Positions 1-12,882 are shown, counted from the first letter of the stretch. The stretch: 46,751 nucleotides of DNA from Acidobacteriota bacterium (GCA_003154775.1 PMES01000065.1:9195-55945); one strand, 5' to 3'. The notes: generated by a model from the letters alone, not told the origin. Numbers and translations: made by a program.

Positions 1-3336
<3,336 letters not shown>

Positions 3337-3377
3337 TTGGCCTCGGCGAGTTCTCGCCGCGCATTTCACAACTTACC

Positions 3378-3414
3378 AACGGCGCCTCGGTCTCACCCGC
3401 GGCGCCGTTTTTTT
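3378..3414 (+). terminator. Rho-independent terminator after rpoC
   Basis: A perfect 9-bp stem (AACGGCGCC paired with GGCGCCGTT) with a 14-base loop is followed by seven T residues. It lies 41 bases after the rpoC stop and separates rpoC from the kinase gene. Confidence 0.9.
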
Positions 3415-3596
3415 GCCTCGCCATGATCGCAACTTTCTCCGCCTTCCCCTTTACCAGTTGATTGCCGTCCCTCGGTACAGGTAAGCATCAGGTACCACTC
3501 CGCTCCTATCTCCTTGCCGCGCTTCTATCCCTCTCCATAAGATGGAGCCAGATGTGTCACGACCCTATGCCGGTCCCTTGCGATTCATAAACGCGC

Positions 3597-6248
3597 ATGC
3601 CCACCCCTTTGAGCCCTGGCGAGGAGCCGAAGGTCTCTCCGGAGAGAGAACCCCGTAACCCCGCGGGGGCGCGCATGGAAGCCTTTGAGAAGCGCCAAAC
3701 CGAACTTTGGCGCCTCACTTTTTTCCTCCTCCTGGTCGTCACCATCGTTTTTGCCTGGCTCTCCTGGGGCACCTTACGGGCGGAGAAATCCCATCTCGAA
3801 GCATTGGCCTACACCGTTGGGCTGGTGGTGCTGGTCGTGCTCTTCGGCGCCTACATTTGGAAGAAAACTCAGGAAATCGCGGAGCTAAAAGGTCTCCTCC
3901 GCGGCCTCGACCGGAAAGACTCCGGCCTCCCCAGCGACCGCCAGATGCAACAGCTCTTCGAGATGATTTCCAAGTCCCAGCAGGGTTTCCGCGATCTCAT
4001 CGATTCCTTTGACGACCTTCTCCTCGCCCTTAGCCTCGATGGCGAAATCCGCGCCGTCAACCGCAGCTTCTCCGATCTCGTCGGCCGGCCTTTCCAGGAA
4101 ATCATCGGCTGCCATGTCATGGAGTTTCTCGAGGACGTTAACGAAACTCCCCCGGAATCCATTGCCCTCATGATGTCCCGGTTTCTCGAACGCCGCCATT
4201 GGGCCGGTGTCGTTCAGGTTCGCGTCAAGCGCAGCAACGCCACCTATTTCTTCGATTGCGTTGCTCACGCCATGCTCCGCGAAGGCAAGGTCCACGGCCT
4301 CACTATCCTCGCCCGCGACATCACCGCCATCCGCCGCAGCGAGGCCCGCTTCACGGAGCTCTTTGAATCCCTCCAGGAGGGCATCTACATCGTTACCCCC
4401 GAGGACCAGATCCTCGAGGTCAATCCCGCGCTCGTCCGCATGTTGGGCTACGACTCGAAGGAAGCGCTCCTCGGCAGGCACGTCAGCGACATCTTCGTCG
4501 ACCAGGAGCAGCGCAACTCCCTCGCTCGCGAAATCCATCATCAGCCCTCTCCTCAGGGCCACGAGATCACACTGCGCCGCAAGGATGGCCAGCCTCTCCT
4601 TTGCTTGAACACCGCCACCGTTGTTCGCGATACCATCGGCCGGGTCGTCCGCTATCAGGGCGCCCTTGTTGACATCACCGAGCGCCGCGCCATCGAAAAA
4701 CGCCTTCACAAGGAGCAGGAGTTCGCTCGCCGCCTCATCGATAGTTTCCCCGACTTGATCTTCGTGGTGGACGCCAACAAGCGCTACACCTTTGCCAGCC
4801 CCAGGGTCGAGGAAGTTCTCGGTTATAAAGACACGGAAACCATCGGCATAGCCTTCGGCGAGCGCACCCATCGGGACGAACGCGCCGCCCTTCTTGCTGT
4901 CTTGGACGACATGCTCGCCGGCCGTCGCAGCTTTGCCTCCGTCGAGGTCCAAGTACGCCACAAAGAGGGCCAGTGGCGCCGCCTTCGCTGCCACTTCAGC
5001 CCGCTCTTCGATGAACACGGCAAGATCGAAGGCGTGGTCATCTCCGGCCGCGACGTTACTGAGCTTAAGCGCCTCGAAGAGCAGCTCATCCAGGCTGAAA
5101 AGCTCGCCGCCATGGGTCAGATGCTCGCCGGTGTTGCTCACGAGCTGAATAATCCTCTCACCGCCATTCTCGGCGTTAGCGAATTGCTGCGCGATCGCCA
5201 GGGCGTCGACGAGGGCACCAAGCGCCAGCTCGAAATGGCTCACCGTCAGGCCCGCCGCGCCGCCCGCATCGTGCAGAACCTCCTGGAATTCTCGCGCCCC
5301 GCTTCCCCACAGAAGAAGGTGCTCGACCTCAACAACATTATCGACCGCACCCTCCAGTTGCACGAGCATTCCCTTCGCCGCAACAGCGTCGAAGTCGACT
5401 TCCGCCCGTTCCCAGGTCTTCCGCCCATCACTGGCGACGCCAACCAGCTCATTCAGGTCTTCCTCAATCTTGTCAGCAATGCCGAACAGGCCATTCGTGA
5501 AGTTCGCCAGTCTGGCCGCATTCAGATTCGCCTGGGCCAATCCCTGAATCGCGTCTTTGCCACCGTTCAGGATGACGGCGTTGGCATCAAGCCGGATGCC
5601 CTCGCCAGACTCTTTGATCCCTTCTTTACCACCAAGCGTCCCGGTGGCGGCACCGGCCTTGGACTTAGCATCTGCATGTCCATCGTCCGCGAACACGGCG
5701 GCAACATTGAAGCCGAATCCCTGCCCGCGGGTGGCGCTGCCTTCACCGTCTCTCTCCCCCCTTCGCCCCAGGGAGCCGGGATCGGCGCCGTTCGCGAACA
5801 CGATTCGGGTTCCGGCAGCGGCGAAATCAAATCGCTCTCGTTCTTGCGGGATTGCTCCATTCTCGTCCTCGACGATGAAGAGAGCATCCGCATGCTCCTC
5901 TCCGAGGGCCTCGCCGCCCACGGCCTCAAGGTCGAATGCGCTGCTACCGCCGAGCAGGCTCTCAGCCTCATTCTCGGCAATAAGTTCGACGCCATTCTTT
6001 GTGATTTAAAGCTCGTCGGTTCCGGCCCCAACTCCGATGGCTATGGCGTTGCCCAGCGTCTCAGGATCGCCGCTGGCCCCAACCGCCCGGAAGTCATCTT
6101 CATGTCCGGCGACGTCATCGGTGAAGACAGCGCCCGCATCGGCTTGCGTCCTGACCACGCCCTGCAGAAGCCTTTCCGTATTTCGGATGTCTTGAGTGTT
6201 CTTATGACCGTCATCAGCCACCCCGCGGCGGAACCCGAGAAGGCCTAG
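3597..6248 (+). CDS. Membrane-bound triple-PAS hybrid histidine kinase with receiver domain
   Basis: An 883-residue hybrid sensor kinase. Two hydrophobic segments near residues 41-60 and 70-88 anchor it in the membrane with almost no periplasmic loop, so sensing is probably by the cytosolic PAS domains at about 132-245, 250-365 and 378-490. The HisKA domain has the phospho-accepting His515 in VAHELNNP. The ATPase domain has an N-box (N624-N628), DDGVG (659-663) and GGGTGLGL (683-690). A C-terminal receiver domain has the acidic pair D759/D760, phospho-acceptor D803, S837 and K858, so all key residues are present. No cognate output regulator is adjacent. The start is not firm: ATG 3675 (residue 27) is an alternative because ATG 3597 lacks a clear ribosome-binding site. 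Confidence 0.93.
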   Translation: MPTPLSPGEEPKVSPEREPRNPAGARMEAFEKRQTELWRLTFFLLLVVTIVFAWLSWGTLRAEKSHLEALAYTVGLVVLVVLFGAYIWKKTQEIAELKGLLRGLDRKDSGLPSDRQMQQLFEMISKSQQGFRDLIDSFDDLLLALSLDGEIRAVNRSFSDLVGRPFQEIIGCHVMEFLEDVNETPPESIALMMSRFLERRHWAGVVQVRVKRSNATYFFDCVAHAMLREGKVHGLTILARDITAIRRSEARFTELFESLQEGIYIVTPEDQILEVNPALVRMLGYDSKEALLGRHVSDIFVDQEQRNSLAREIHHQPSPQGHEITLRRKDGQPLLCLNTATVVRDTIGRVVRYQGALVDITERRAIEKRLHKEQEFARRLIDSFPDLIFVVDANKRYTFASPRVEEVLGYKDTETIGIAFGERTHRDERAALLAVLDDMLAGRRSFASVEVQVRHKEGQWRRLRCHFSPLFDEHGKIEGVVISGRDVTELKRLEEQLIQAEKLAAMGQMLAGVAHELNNPLTAILGVSELLRDRQGVDEGTKRQLEMAHRQARRAARIVQNLLEFSRPASPQKKVLDLNNIIDRTLQLHEHSLRRNSVEVDFRPFPGLPPITGDANQLIQVFLNLVSNAEQAIREVRQSGRIQIRLGQSLNRVFATVQDDGVGIKPDALARLFDPFFTTKRPGGGTGLGLSICMSIVREHGGNIEAESLPAGGAAFTVSLPPSPQGAGIGAVREHDSGSGSGEIKSLSFLRDCSILVLDDEESIRMLLSEGLAAHGLKVECAATAEQALSLILGNKFDAILCDLKLVGSGPNSDGYGVAQRLRIAAGPNRPEVIFMSGDVIGEDSARIGLRPDHALQKPFRISDVLSVLMTVISHPAAEPEKA

Positions 6249-6259
6249 GGTTGGCTGTT

Positions 6260-7255
6260 CTATTTCTTCGTGCTGTCGGGACTGCCATCCACGCCAAAAT
6301 CCCACACAAACAAATTCATTCCGTCCGGTAGTATTTCCGCCAGCACATATTCGCCCGGCGGCAGCGGCGCGCCCAGCGTGAACCGGTAAACTGACGCCGC
6401 AATCTCCCAGCGCTGTACCGAAATCGCATCCTGTGACGTGCCTGTTTGCTGCCCAAACAACGAGCTCATCGATTCCAGCCGCCGCTCATTATGCGCTACC
6501 TTTACGCGAAGCAACTCGACCTCTGGTCCTGATTCCCCCGCGCGGCCGCTCCTTTCTACTCCTGACACGTGCTCGGGGTCCTGGGGCGCTTCTCGCAAAT
6601 AAAACTCCGGCCGCGTCGACTTCAAGCGCAGCCCGGCGCGCGCTCCGGCAATGATCATGTACCGTTTTCCGGGGACGATCTGGATCGGCGACAGAATCTG
6701 CTCGATGGTGCGCTTCTTGTCCGTCTTCACCCCAGAAACCACCTGGTCCAGAATTCGCACGGACTTTCCCTCAACCACAAACATCCCTTCGCCCGACGGC
6801 AGAAACGCGCCATCCCCCACAGGCAGGCTCGCGTCAATATCCGCCACATTGTCCATCCGCGCAGCTTTTTCCTGCTTGTGCACCTTCTCGACCATCGCGG
6901 ATGACGATTTCTCCGCCTCGCCTTCCGCCTTCGCGGTGGCCTCCCAATCCACCATCGACGCCGGCAACTCCTCCCAATCCCCGCGTTCCAGGCTGTAATA
7001 CCTTACCCGCTCTCCGGTCTTCTGATACTCCCGGACGATCTGATACGTGCCGTCCTTCAAGACCAGTTTCTTTCCGCGCGGTAGCGTGGCCGCCGACGTC
7101 TGGTTCTGTTCAGTTTTTGGTTCTTGGGGAGAGCGCGCCGCGGAGTGGCCGGACAATGCAGCTACACCTAGCAGAAGCCCAGCGAAAGAAAGGCACCACC
7201 AACAGGCGGAATGGCGTGGACCGGCCATCAGAAAACCCCGGTTGGCGCATCTCAC
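6260..7255 (-). CDS. Secreted hypothetical protein, 331 aa
   Basis: I cannot assign a function. The N-terminus has a hydrophobic stretch (about residues 18-40) consistent with a signal peptide, followed by a low-complexity linker. A segment near 60-110 (KKLVLKDGTYQIVREYQKTG) reads as a small beta-rich domain, and the C-terminal part (about 270-325) looks like a beta-sandwich ending VLAEILPDGMNLFVWDFG. GAGG lies about six bases before the chosen ATG; ATG at residue 10 is an alternative that leaves a cleaner signal peptide. It converges with the kinase gene, 11 bases between stops. I associate such proteins with Acidobacteriota, but this is memory only. Confidence 0.75.
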   Translation of the reverse strand: MRCANRGFLMAGPRHSACWWCLSFAGLLLGVAALSGHSAARSPQEPKTEQNQTSAATLPRGKKLVLKDGTYQIVREYQKTGERVRYYSLERGDWEELPASMVDWEATAKAEGEAEKSSSAMVEKVHKQEKAARMDNVADIDASLPVGDGAFLPSGEGMFVVEGKSVRILDQVVSGVKTDKKRTIEQILSPIQIVPGKRYMIIAGARAGLRLKSTRPEFYLREAPQDPEHVSGVERSGRAGESGPEVELLRVKVAHNERRLESMSSLFGQQTGTSQDAISVQRWEIAASVYRFTLGAPLPPGEYVLAEILPDGMNLFVWDFGVDGSPDSTKK

Positions 7256-7576
7256 GCCTCAAAGTCCAGCGCGCGCCACCTAAATTTCAGCATAGCGCGC
7301 CCTCCGCAGCCCCGCAAGCCGCCCCTGCCCAGCCAGCCCAACCTGCAGCGCCACTCACTCTTCTTTTCGGATGGGTCCAACACCGCTCGAAACCATCTCC
7401 GCAAGGCCCGGCGAAAATCGCACTCGCATCGTCCTGTACTACTGAATGGGGGAAATCCTGGGAGGGAAACTCGCTTAACCGAAGACTGCCACTCGCATTC
7501 CTGACTCAGCCGTAGGCTGGCGATAGCCCAGCGGATGCGTCGATAGGAGCGATTCTCGAACCCGACCCGCCGCCGC
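7256..7576. other. Intergenic stretch with no supported gene
   Basis: No ORF, terminator hairpin or RNA gene could be supported. A GGTTCGA-like string near 7555 on the minus strand lacks the flanking pairing of a tRNA T-arm. Confidence 0.5.
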
Positions 7577-7885
7577 TCAGTGCGTGCAGCGCGGGAACAA
7601 CGTCACCAGCACCATCAAATCCGAAAGCGTGAACAACCACTGGTCTGCGCGGGCGCCAGCTGCTTCAGCGGCCCTCGCAATGAATCCCAGATGCCGGCTC
7701 CGCGCGAAATTGTGCAAGTGTTCCACACAAATCCCCGTCAGGCTGGCAACTTCCGCCTCCGTAAAGATCTTCTGACTCGACTTGACCGTAACCAAGAGTA
7801 GCCTCTCTATTTCTCCGCTGCTCTCGTAACCTTTCACCTGGTGAGATGCGCAAACGAGATTACGAGTTGCTAATTTCTCCTGCAA
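7577..7885 (-). CDS. Small helix-turn-helix-like (MerR-type fold) hypothetical protein
   Basis: A 102-residue frame opening at a TTG. The segment FTEAEVASLTGICVEHLHNF looks like the recognition-helix region of a MerR- or excisionase-like winged HTH, and the C-terminus ends WLFTLSDLMVLVTLFPRCTH. No effector domain is present, so it may be a small transcription factor or adaptor. The start is uncertain: a TTG at 7795, preceded by GAGAGG, would give a 72-residue product beginning at the HTH. The gene is downstream of the dinB-like gene on the same strand, about 150 bases away. Confidence 0.6.
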   Translation of the reverse strand: MQEKLATRNLVCASHQVKGYESSGEIERLLLVTVKSSQKIFTEAEVASLTGICVEHLHNFARSRHLGFIARAAEAAGARADQWLFTLSDLMVLVTLFPRCTH

Positions 7886-8032
7886 TAGTAGTTCCGTTTT
7901 ATTAACCCAAAACGAATTCTCTAGTACTTTTCTCTAACTGCGTGCAAAAACCTGCCTTTTCCTCGCTTTTCCGCTTCCCAAACGAGTTCGCCTGTCCGCC
8001 AAAAGCGATAGGAGCCAGTATGCAAAAACGTA

Positions 8033-8581
8033 CTATTTTCGGGTATTCTCTACAGCTTTCGGGAAGTGCGCTGCTATTTCCTTTATTTGCTTGGTGTGAC
8101 GCAGCTCATGCGAGGCGATCATTTCAAACCATTCATACACGTTCAGCATCCCCAGAAAGGCATGCTCCCACCGGTAAACGCTCAAATCCCGCTGCTGCGT
8201 TTCTTCCAGGAAAGAGAGTGTGCGTTCCCGCGCGGCTCGCAACTCCGCCAACATCTCTTCCTTGTTTCCCAGGAGGCCTGCGTCCAGCGGCAACGGCGAC
8301 TTCCGCCGGATCAGCCGCGATTCCACCAGCCAGAAAGGCAGGTGAAACCGTTTTCGGAAGGGAATCTCTTTTGGAGTTTTCTGAGTAATGCGATCGGCGC
8401 CGCCCACTACAGCGCGCTCCACCATGACCAGATGGGCCACAAGTTCCGCGGCGGACCACTCCTCGGCTCTTGGTTTGCTGCTCCATTGTTCTGCGGGAAT
8501 CGTGTCGGCAGCGCGAAAAAAGCTTTTCTGCGCCCGCGCGAGCTTCTCAACGATAGGATCGATCGAAGGCACGCCCACCAC
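8033..8581 (-). CDS. DinB-superfamily protein (putative metal-dependent enzyme)
   Basis: A 182-residue four-helix-bundle protein of the DinB/YfiT-like superfamily. The three histidines that bind a metal in this fold are visible as H50 (LVAHL), H158 (ASHEL) and H162 (RHTKQI). Members range from thiol-S-transferases to uncharacterised stress proteins, so the substrate cannot be named. It starts 15 bases after the gatA stop and is probably co-transcribed with gatCA, although I see no functional link. Confidence 0.88.
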   Translation of the reverse strand: MVGVPSIDPIVEKLARAQKSFFRAADTIPAEQWSSKPRAEEWSAAELVAHLVMVERAVVGGADRITQKTPKEIPFRKRFHLPFWLVESRLIRRKSPLPLDAGLLGNKEEMLAELRAARERTLSFLEETQQRDLSVYRWEHAFLGMLNVYEWFEMIASHELRHTKQIKEIAAHFPKAVENTRK

Positions 8582-8596
8582 TCTATCAAGAACTCC

Positions 8597-10036
8597 CTAA
8601 AGCGCAGCCCCGCCCGCCTGCTCAAAGGCGTGAGCCAGTTGCAGCACTTTGACCTCTCCAAATGCCGGCCCGAACACTTGCAATCCCACCGGCAGCTTGC
8701 CGCCGATCCTTCCGCACGGCACGCTGATCCCCGGCAGTCCCGCCAACGATCCCGTAACCGTATATATATCAGCAAGATACATTTGCAGAGGGTCGTTCAC
8801 GCGTTCCCCCAGCTTAAACGCCGGCACCGGCGACGTGGGGGTCACAATCACATCCACCTTCTGGAACGCCTCGCGGAAATCCTGTGCGATCAGCGCCCGC
8901 ACCTTCTGCCCCTTCAGGTAATAAGCGTCGTAGTAGCCCGCCGACAGCACGTACGTTCCCAGCACAATCCGGCGTTTCACTTCCGCGCCGAATCCCGCGC
9001 CCCGCGTCTTGCGGTAAGTCGCAATCAGCGAATCGCCTTCCACGCGCGGGCCAAAGCGCACCCCGTCATAACGCGCCAGGTTGGAACTCGCTTCCGCCGT
9101 CGCAATGATGTAGTACGTCGCAATCGCATAGTCCGTGTGCGGCAGGTGGATATCCATCAACTCGCAGCCCAGCTTCCGCAATAGCGCAATCCCCGCTTCC
9201 ACCTTATCCCGTACTCCGGCATCCATCCCTGCACCGAAATACTCTTTTGGGATACCGATTTTCATTCTTTTGACAGGTTTCGCTAATCCCTCCGCGTAAT
9301 CTTCCACCGGCGCCGTCGTGGACGTCGAATCATTGGGGTCGCGCCCCGCAATGATCTGCAAAACCTTCGCGACATCCGCCACGTTGTGCGCTAACGGTCC
9401 AATGCGGTCCAGTGATGACGCAAACGCAATCAACCCATATCGCGACACCCGGCCATAACTCCCCATCATCGCCGGTATCCCGCACATTGCCCCCGGTTGC
9501 CGGATGGACCCGCCCGTATCCGTACCCAGCGCTGCCACCGCCAGGTCCGCCGCCACCGCCGCCGCCGAACCTCCGCTCGACCCACCCGGCACGCAATCCA
9601 GCGCGACGGGGTTCTTCACCGGGCCATACGCCGAATTCTCTGTTGAACTGCCCATCGCGAATTCGTCGCAATTCGTCTTGCCCAGGATCACCGCGCCCGC
9701 GGCCTCCAGCCGGATCACGGCTGTCGCGTCATACGGCGGAATGTAGTTGTCCAGGATCTTGGAACTGCAGGTGGTGCGCACGCCGCGCGTGCTGATCGTA
9801 TCCTTAATGGCGAGCGGCACGCCCGCCAGAGGGGGCAGCGGCTTGCCCGCCGCAACCATCGCGTCCACGCGATCCGCTTGCGCGTAGGCGCGTTTCTCGC
9901 ACAGTGTCAGGAACGCGTTAATCTCCGGATTGCGCGCCGCGATCCTCTTGTAGTGCTCCGCGGCAATCTCCCGCGCCGAAGCCTTCTTCGCCGCAATGGC
10001 TTCCCGCACTGTAGAAATGGTCCAGTTCGTCGTCAT
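8597..10036 (-). CDS. gatA: Asp-tRNA(Asn)/Glu-tRNA(Gln) amidotransferase subunit A
   Basis: GatA is the glutaminase subunit of the GatCAB complex, which converts mischarged Glu-tRNA(Gln) or Asp-tRNA(Asn) to the amide form. The 479-residue length is typical. The amidase-signature catalytic triad is complete: K78 (AIKD), S153 (GGSSGGS) and S177 (GTDTGGSIRQP). gatC lies 35 bases upstream on the same strand. gatB is not in the window, so the three subunits are not in one operon here. Confidence 0.98.
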   Translation of the reverse strand: MTTNWTISTVREAIAAKKASAREIAAEHYKRIAARNPEINAFLTLCEKRAYAQADRVDAMVAAGKPLPPLAGVPLAIKDTISTRGVRTTCSSKILDNYIPPYDATAVIRLEAAGAVILGKTNCDEFAMGSSTENSAYGPVKNPVALDCVPGGSSGGSAAAVAADLAVAALGTDTGGSIRQPGAMCGIPAMMGSYGRVSRYGLIAFASSLDRIGPLAHNVADVAKVLQIIAGRDPNDSTSTTAPVEDYAEGLAKPVKRMKIGIPKEYFGAGMDAGVRDKVEAGIALLRKLGCELMDIHLPHTDYAIATYYIIATAEASSNLARYDGVRFGPRVEGDSLIATYRKTRGAGFGAEVKRRIVLGTYVLSAGYYDAYYLKGQKVRALIAQDFREAFQKVDVIVTPTSPVPAFKLGERVNDPLQMYLADIYTVTGSLAGLPGISVPCGRIGGKLPVGLQVFGPAFGEVKVLQLAHAFEQAGGAAL

Positions 10037-10071
10037 CTTCTATCTCGCCACTAGTTACTCGTCACTAGCCA

Positions 10072-10374
10072 CTATCTTTCAATCACCTTGGGCACTCGGA
10101 AATACGGCGGCTCCGGATCGGGCGCATGCGCCAGCACATCGTCGGCAACCGCGCACGGCACCACCAAGTCCTCGCGCAAGGTTGCGTCCGCCGTCTGCTC
10201 GTCCGCCAACACCTGCGCCATCGGCTCGACCTTGCTGGTGTCCAGCTCGTTCAGCTTGCCGATGTACTCCAGAATTTCGTCAATTTGCGCGCGGTATGTT
10301 TCCAGCTCCGCCTCGCCCAAATCCAGGTAGGCCAGCTCCGCCACCCGCAACACATCTTCCCGGCTGATCTTCAC
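10072..10374 (-). CDS. gatC: Asp-tRNA(Asn)/Glu-tRNA(Gln) amidotransferase subunit C
   Basis: GatC is the small scaffold subunit that tethers GatA to GatB. The 100-residue length and N-terminus (MKISREDVLRVAELAYLDL) fit the family, as does the C-terminal proline-rich segment PEPPYFRVPKVIE. It precedes gatA by 35 bases and follows ispG by 67 bases on the same strand. The short gatC-gatA gap contains near-repeats of ACTAGT and GTCAC. Confidence 0.97.
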   Translation of the reverse strand: MKISREDVLRVAELAYLDLGEAELETYRAQIDEILEYIGKLNELDTSKVEPMAQVLADEQTADATLREDLVVPCAVADDVLAHAPDPEPPYFRVPKVIER

Positions 10375-10441
10375 GCTATGCTCCGTTCCAACCGCTCAAG
10401 TCGAACCCCAAATTCTAGCACACGCTTTCCTCGCCTTAGCC

Positions 10442-11722
10442 TTAGACCGCCTCCGCGGTCTTGCGTGGGTATCTGGTGGAGACGTAGTTGTCCACCAGCT
10501 TCTGGAACGCCGCGGCCAGTTCGTCGTAGGTGCCTTCGAGCGTCACATCCTTGTGCCCATCAATATATACCGGGCAGCGCGGTGCCTCCCCCGTCCCGGG
10601 CAGGCTGATGCCGATATTCGCGGCCTTCGATTCGCCGGGGCCATTCACGATGCAGCCCATCACCGCCAGTGTCATCGTCTCCACGCCGTCATACTGCGTC
10701 TTCCACACCGGCATCATGTCGCGGATGTACCCCTGAACGCTTTCCGCCAATTCCTGAAATGTCGTGCTGGTGGTGCGCCCGCAGCCCGGGCAAGCCGTCA
10801 CGCTCGGCGCAAACGATCGCATCCCCAGCGCCTGCAGCAGCTCGCAGCACGCGTACACTTCCTCGCGCCGATCCCCGCCCGGCCGCGGCGTCAACGAAAT
10901 GCGAATCGTATCCCCAATGCCTTCGTACAGCAGCACGCCCAGCGACGCTGCCGACCACACCAGGCCCTTCATGCCCATGCCCGCTTCCGTCAAGCCCAGG
11001 TGCAGCGGCTGCTGCGTCTTTGCGGAAAGATCGCGGTACACGGTGATGAGGTCGCGCGGCCGCGAAGTCTTGCACGAAATGATGATCTGGTCGCTGCGCA
11101 AGCCGCATTCCAGCGCCAGTTCCGTGGACTCCAGCGCGGAGAGCACCATGCAATCGTTGATAATCTCTTCGCTCTCCTTGCCCAGGTTCTTGTCCGTGTT
11201 TTCCTGCATCTTGCGCATCACCAGTTCCTGGTTCAGGGAGCCGCCATTCACGCCGATGCGCACCGGCTTGCCGTGGTCCACCGCCACCTTGCAGATGGTG
11301 GCAAACTGCTCGTCGCGCCGCTGTCCCGCGCCGACGTTGCCGGGATTGATGCGGTACTTGTCCAGCGCCGCCGCGCAGTCCGGATACTTGATCAGCAGCA
11401 CGTGGCCGTTGTAATGGAAGTCGCCGATGATGGGCACGTTGCACCCGGCGTCCAGCAGGCGCTTCTTGATCTCCGGCACCGCCGCCGCCGCTTCCGGCAC
11501 GTTCACCGTCCACCGAACCAGCTCGCTGCCCGCTTCGGCCAGCTCCAGGGTCTGTTGCAGCGTCGTTTTCACGTCCGCCGTGTCCGTGTTGGTCATGGAC
11601 TGCACCACGATGGGCGCGCCGCCGCCCACCATGATGTGGCCCACCTTCACGCCATAGGTTTTCCTGCGCGCATGCCGCAGCGCATTGGCATCAAATCCCG
11701 AAATCTGGTTCAACATATCCAT
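10442..11722 (-). CDS. ispG: 4-hydroxy-3-methylbut-2-en-1-yl diphosphate synthase
   Basis: IspG (GcpE) carries out the penultimate step of the MEP isoprenoid pathway, reducing MEcPP to HMBPP with a 4Fe-4S cluster. The cluster ligands are visible as C311 and C314 (ACPGCGR), C357 (MGCIVNGPG) and E364. The 426 residues and the segment [17 protein letters not shown] match the bacterial two-domain form without the long plant-type insertion. The gene heads a minus-strand run ispG-gatC-gatA-dinB with short gaps and lies downstream of the toxin-antitoxin remnant. Confidence 0.98.
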   Translation of the reverse strand: MDMLNQISGFDANALRHARRKTYGVKVGHIMVGGGAPIVVQSMTNTDTADVKTTLQQTLELAEAGSELVRWTVNVPEAAAAVPEIKKRLLDAGCNVPIIGDFHYNGHVLLIKYPDCAAALDKYRINPGNVGAGQRRDEQFATICKVAVDHGKPVRIGVNGGSLNQELVMRKMQENTDKNLGKESEEIINDCMVLSALESTELALECGLRSDQIIISCKTSRPRDLITVYRDLSAKTQQPLHLGLTEAGMGMKGLVWSAASLGVLLYEGIGDTIRISLTPRPGGDRREEVYACCELLQALGMRSFAPSVTACPGCGRTTSTTFQELAESVQGYIRDMMPVWKTQYDGVETMTLAVMGCIVNGPGESKAANIGISLPGTGEAPRCPVYIDGHKDVTLEGTYDELAAAFQKLVDNYVSTRYPRKTAEAV

Positions 11723-11891
11723 CTATTTTACCAGCCCGCCCGCATTTGTGTCCTGTCACACCGGCACCGTTGCGGCGACCACCTTCAGGTGGCTATCCGT
11801 GCGGCCTTTCCCGCTGGAAACAGTGAGGTGAAAACTCTTTGCCATAATTGACTTTCGTGTTGCATCGGCGCCAGCGGAAGTTTGAAACGAC

Positions 11892-12172
11892 TTATCTTTT
11901 GGGGCGTCGTGCGAAATCCTCGAAAGCTTTAAGGACGTCCTCGCGGTTGCTGATCCTGGCCACAGGAACCGGTTCCGCATCCAGGAACACCACGACATTG
12001 GCGCCCCCTGCCCGGCAACGGATGGGAATACCGCGCCTTGCACGCCCTTGGTCATTAGATATTCTCCAACTTCCTGAGAGAAGCGCAGGCCCGAAGGATC
12101 GAGCGCGGCCGCCAGCGCACGGCCTAACTCCGAATCGGGATCAATAGACCTAAAATCGGCGGAAAGACTCAC
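11892..12172 (-). pseudogene. RES-domain toxin remnant (C-terminal part, frameshifted)
   Basis: A GTG overlaps the antitoxin stop as GTGA, so translation would be coupled. The frame reads well to PSVAGQGA (about 11995), then the sense continues one frame over as NVVVFLDAEPVPVARISNRE and ends with TAA at 11892. The span of 281 bases is one short of a multiple of three, consistent with one lost base. The product would be about 93 residues and resembles only the C-terminal half of RES toxins (PSxxGxGxNVVVF); the N-terminal half with the NAD-binding Arg and Tyr is absent. RES toxins degrade NAD+. If the original frame is kept instead, a 138-residue product of low plausibility runs to 11756. The RES assignment is moderate. 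Confidence 0.6.
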
Positions 12173-12882
12173 AAAGGCTCACCGCTTTGCATCCGGCGAA
12201 ATTCCAGGATCAGGTCGCGCGTTTTCCCCTCGCGAATCATCTGGCGGGGCGTCTGCCCCCGGAATGCCTCGTTGGGGCTATCCATCCAGGCGGCGAGCTG
12301 GCCGTTTCCGACATAGGCCGAGAGCAGAGCGCGAAGCTCCAGCAGGTCCCGCAACCGGCGTCCCGGCACCGCCTGGCGGCGCTCCCAGTTTTGCACCGTT
12401 CGTGGGGTGACATCCATAGAAGTCGCCATGTCTGTCTGCGTCAGATTCAGTTCCTTCCGAAGCAGCGCAACGGATTCCGAGGAGTCCAGGTGCACCATCG
12501 TCTCCAGCATCGCCTGGCTCTTGCCCTGCGTGGCGCGCAGGCGCAATCTTTCCCCGACTTCGTCGGAGTTAAAACAGATGTGAGTGCGTTTGGGGCGGAG
12601 CTGCCCGACAATCTTTCCAAGTTCCGCCGCCCGGGGCCCGTCCGAATGCAGAGAATAGATCACGACATTCAGGTTTTTCTTCCTGGAGATCTGCCTGAGG
12701 CAAGTCCTTACCGTGCTCGAAGGTTCGTGCCCCTTCAAATACACCAAAACCATCTGATCCTTGCCCAAGGATTTCGCGGAGGAAAGCATCGAGCGGGCGT
12801 GCGGACGGCCGCCTAGATTGGACACGAACTGTACGGCTTCATCCCGGGTTTCGGACTGGGCACAAACAATGACTTCGGACAT
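12169..12882 (-). CDS. Xre-family antitoxin with toxin-binding domain and extra N-terminal domain
   Basis: A 237-residue protein in three parts. The first ~110 residues (SEVIVCAQSETRDEAVQFV onward) form an alpha/beta region I do not recognise. A helix-turn-helix follows (LRKELNLTQTDMATSMDVTPRTVQNWERR). The C-terminus (LLELRALLSAYVGNGQLAAWMDSPNEAFRGQTP) matches the Xre/MbcA/ParS toxin-binding domain. Such antitoxins neutralise RES toxins and repress their own promoter. ATG 12882 is preferred because GAGGA sits eight bases upstream and the predicted transcript start is near 12901; ATG 12897 would be almost leaderless. The RES partner downstream is degenerate, so this may be an orphan antitoxin. 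Xre antitoxins are usually shorter, about 130-160 residues. Confidence 0.85.
   Translation of the reverse strand: MSEVIVCAQSETRDEAVQFVSNLGGRPHARSMLSSAKSLGKDQMVLVYLKGHEPSSTVRTCLRQISRKKNLNVVIYSLHSDGPRAAELGKIVGQLRPKRTHICFNSDEVGERLRLRATQGKSQAMLETMVHLDSSESVALLRKELNLTQTDMATSMDVTPRTVQNWERRQAVPGRRLRDLLELRALLSAYVGNGQLAAWMDSPNEAFRGQTPRQMIREGKTRDLILEFRRMQSGEPL

Noticed and set aside
3885-5921. 678-aa minus-strand ORF opposite the histidine kinase
   Set aside because: Antisense shadow; the plus-strand frame has every kinase motif.
7545-7580. tRNA T-arm-like GGTTCGA on the minus strand
   Set aside because: The flanking bases do not pair and no acceptor or anticodon arm fits.
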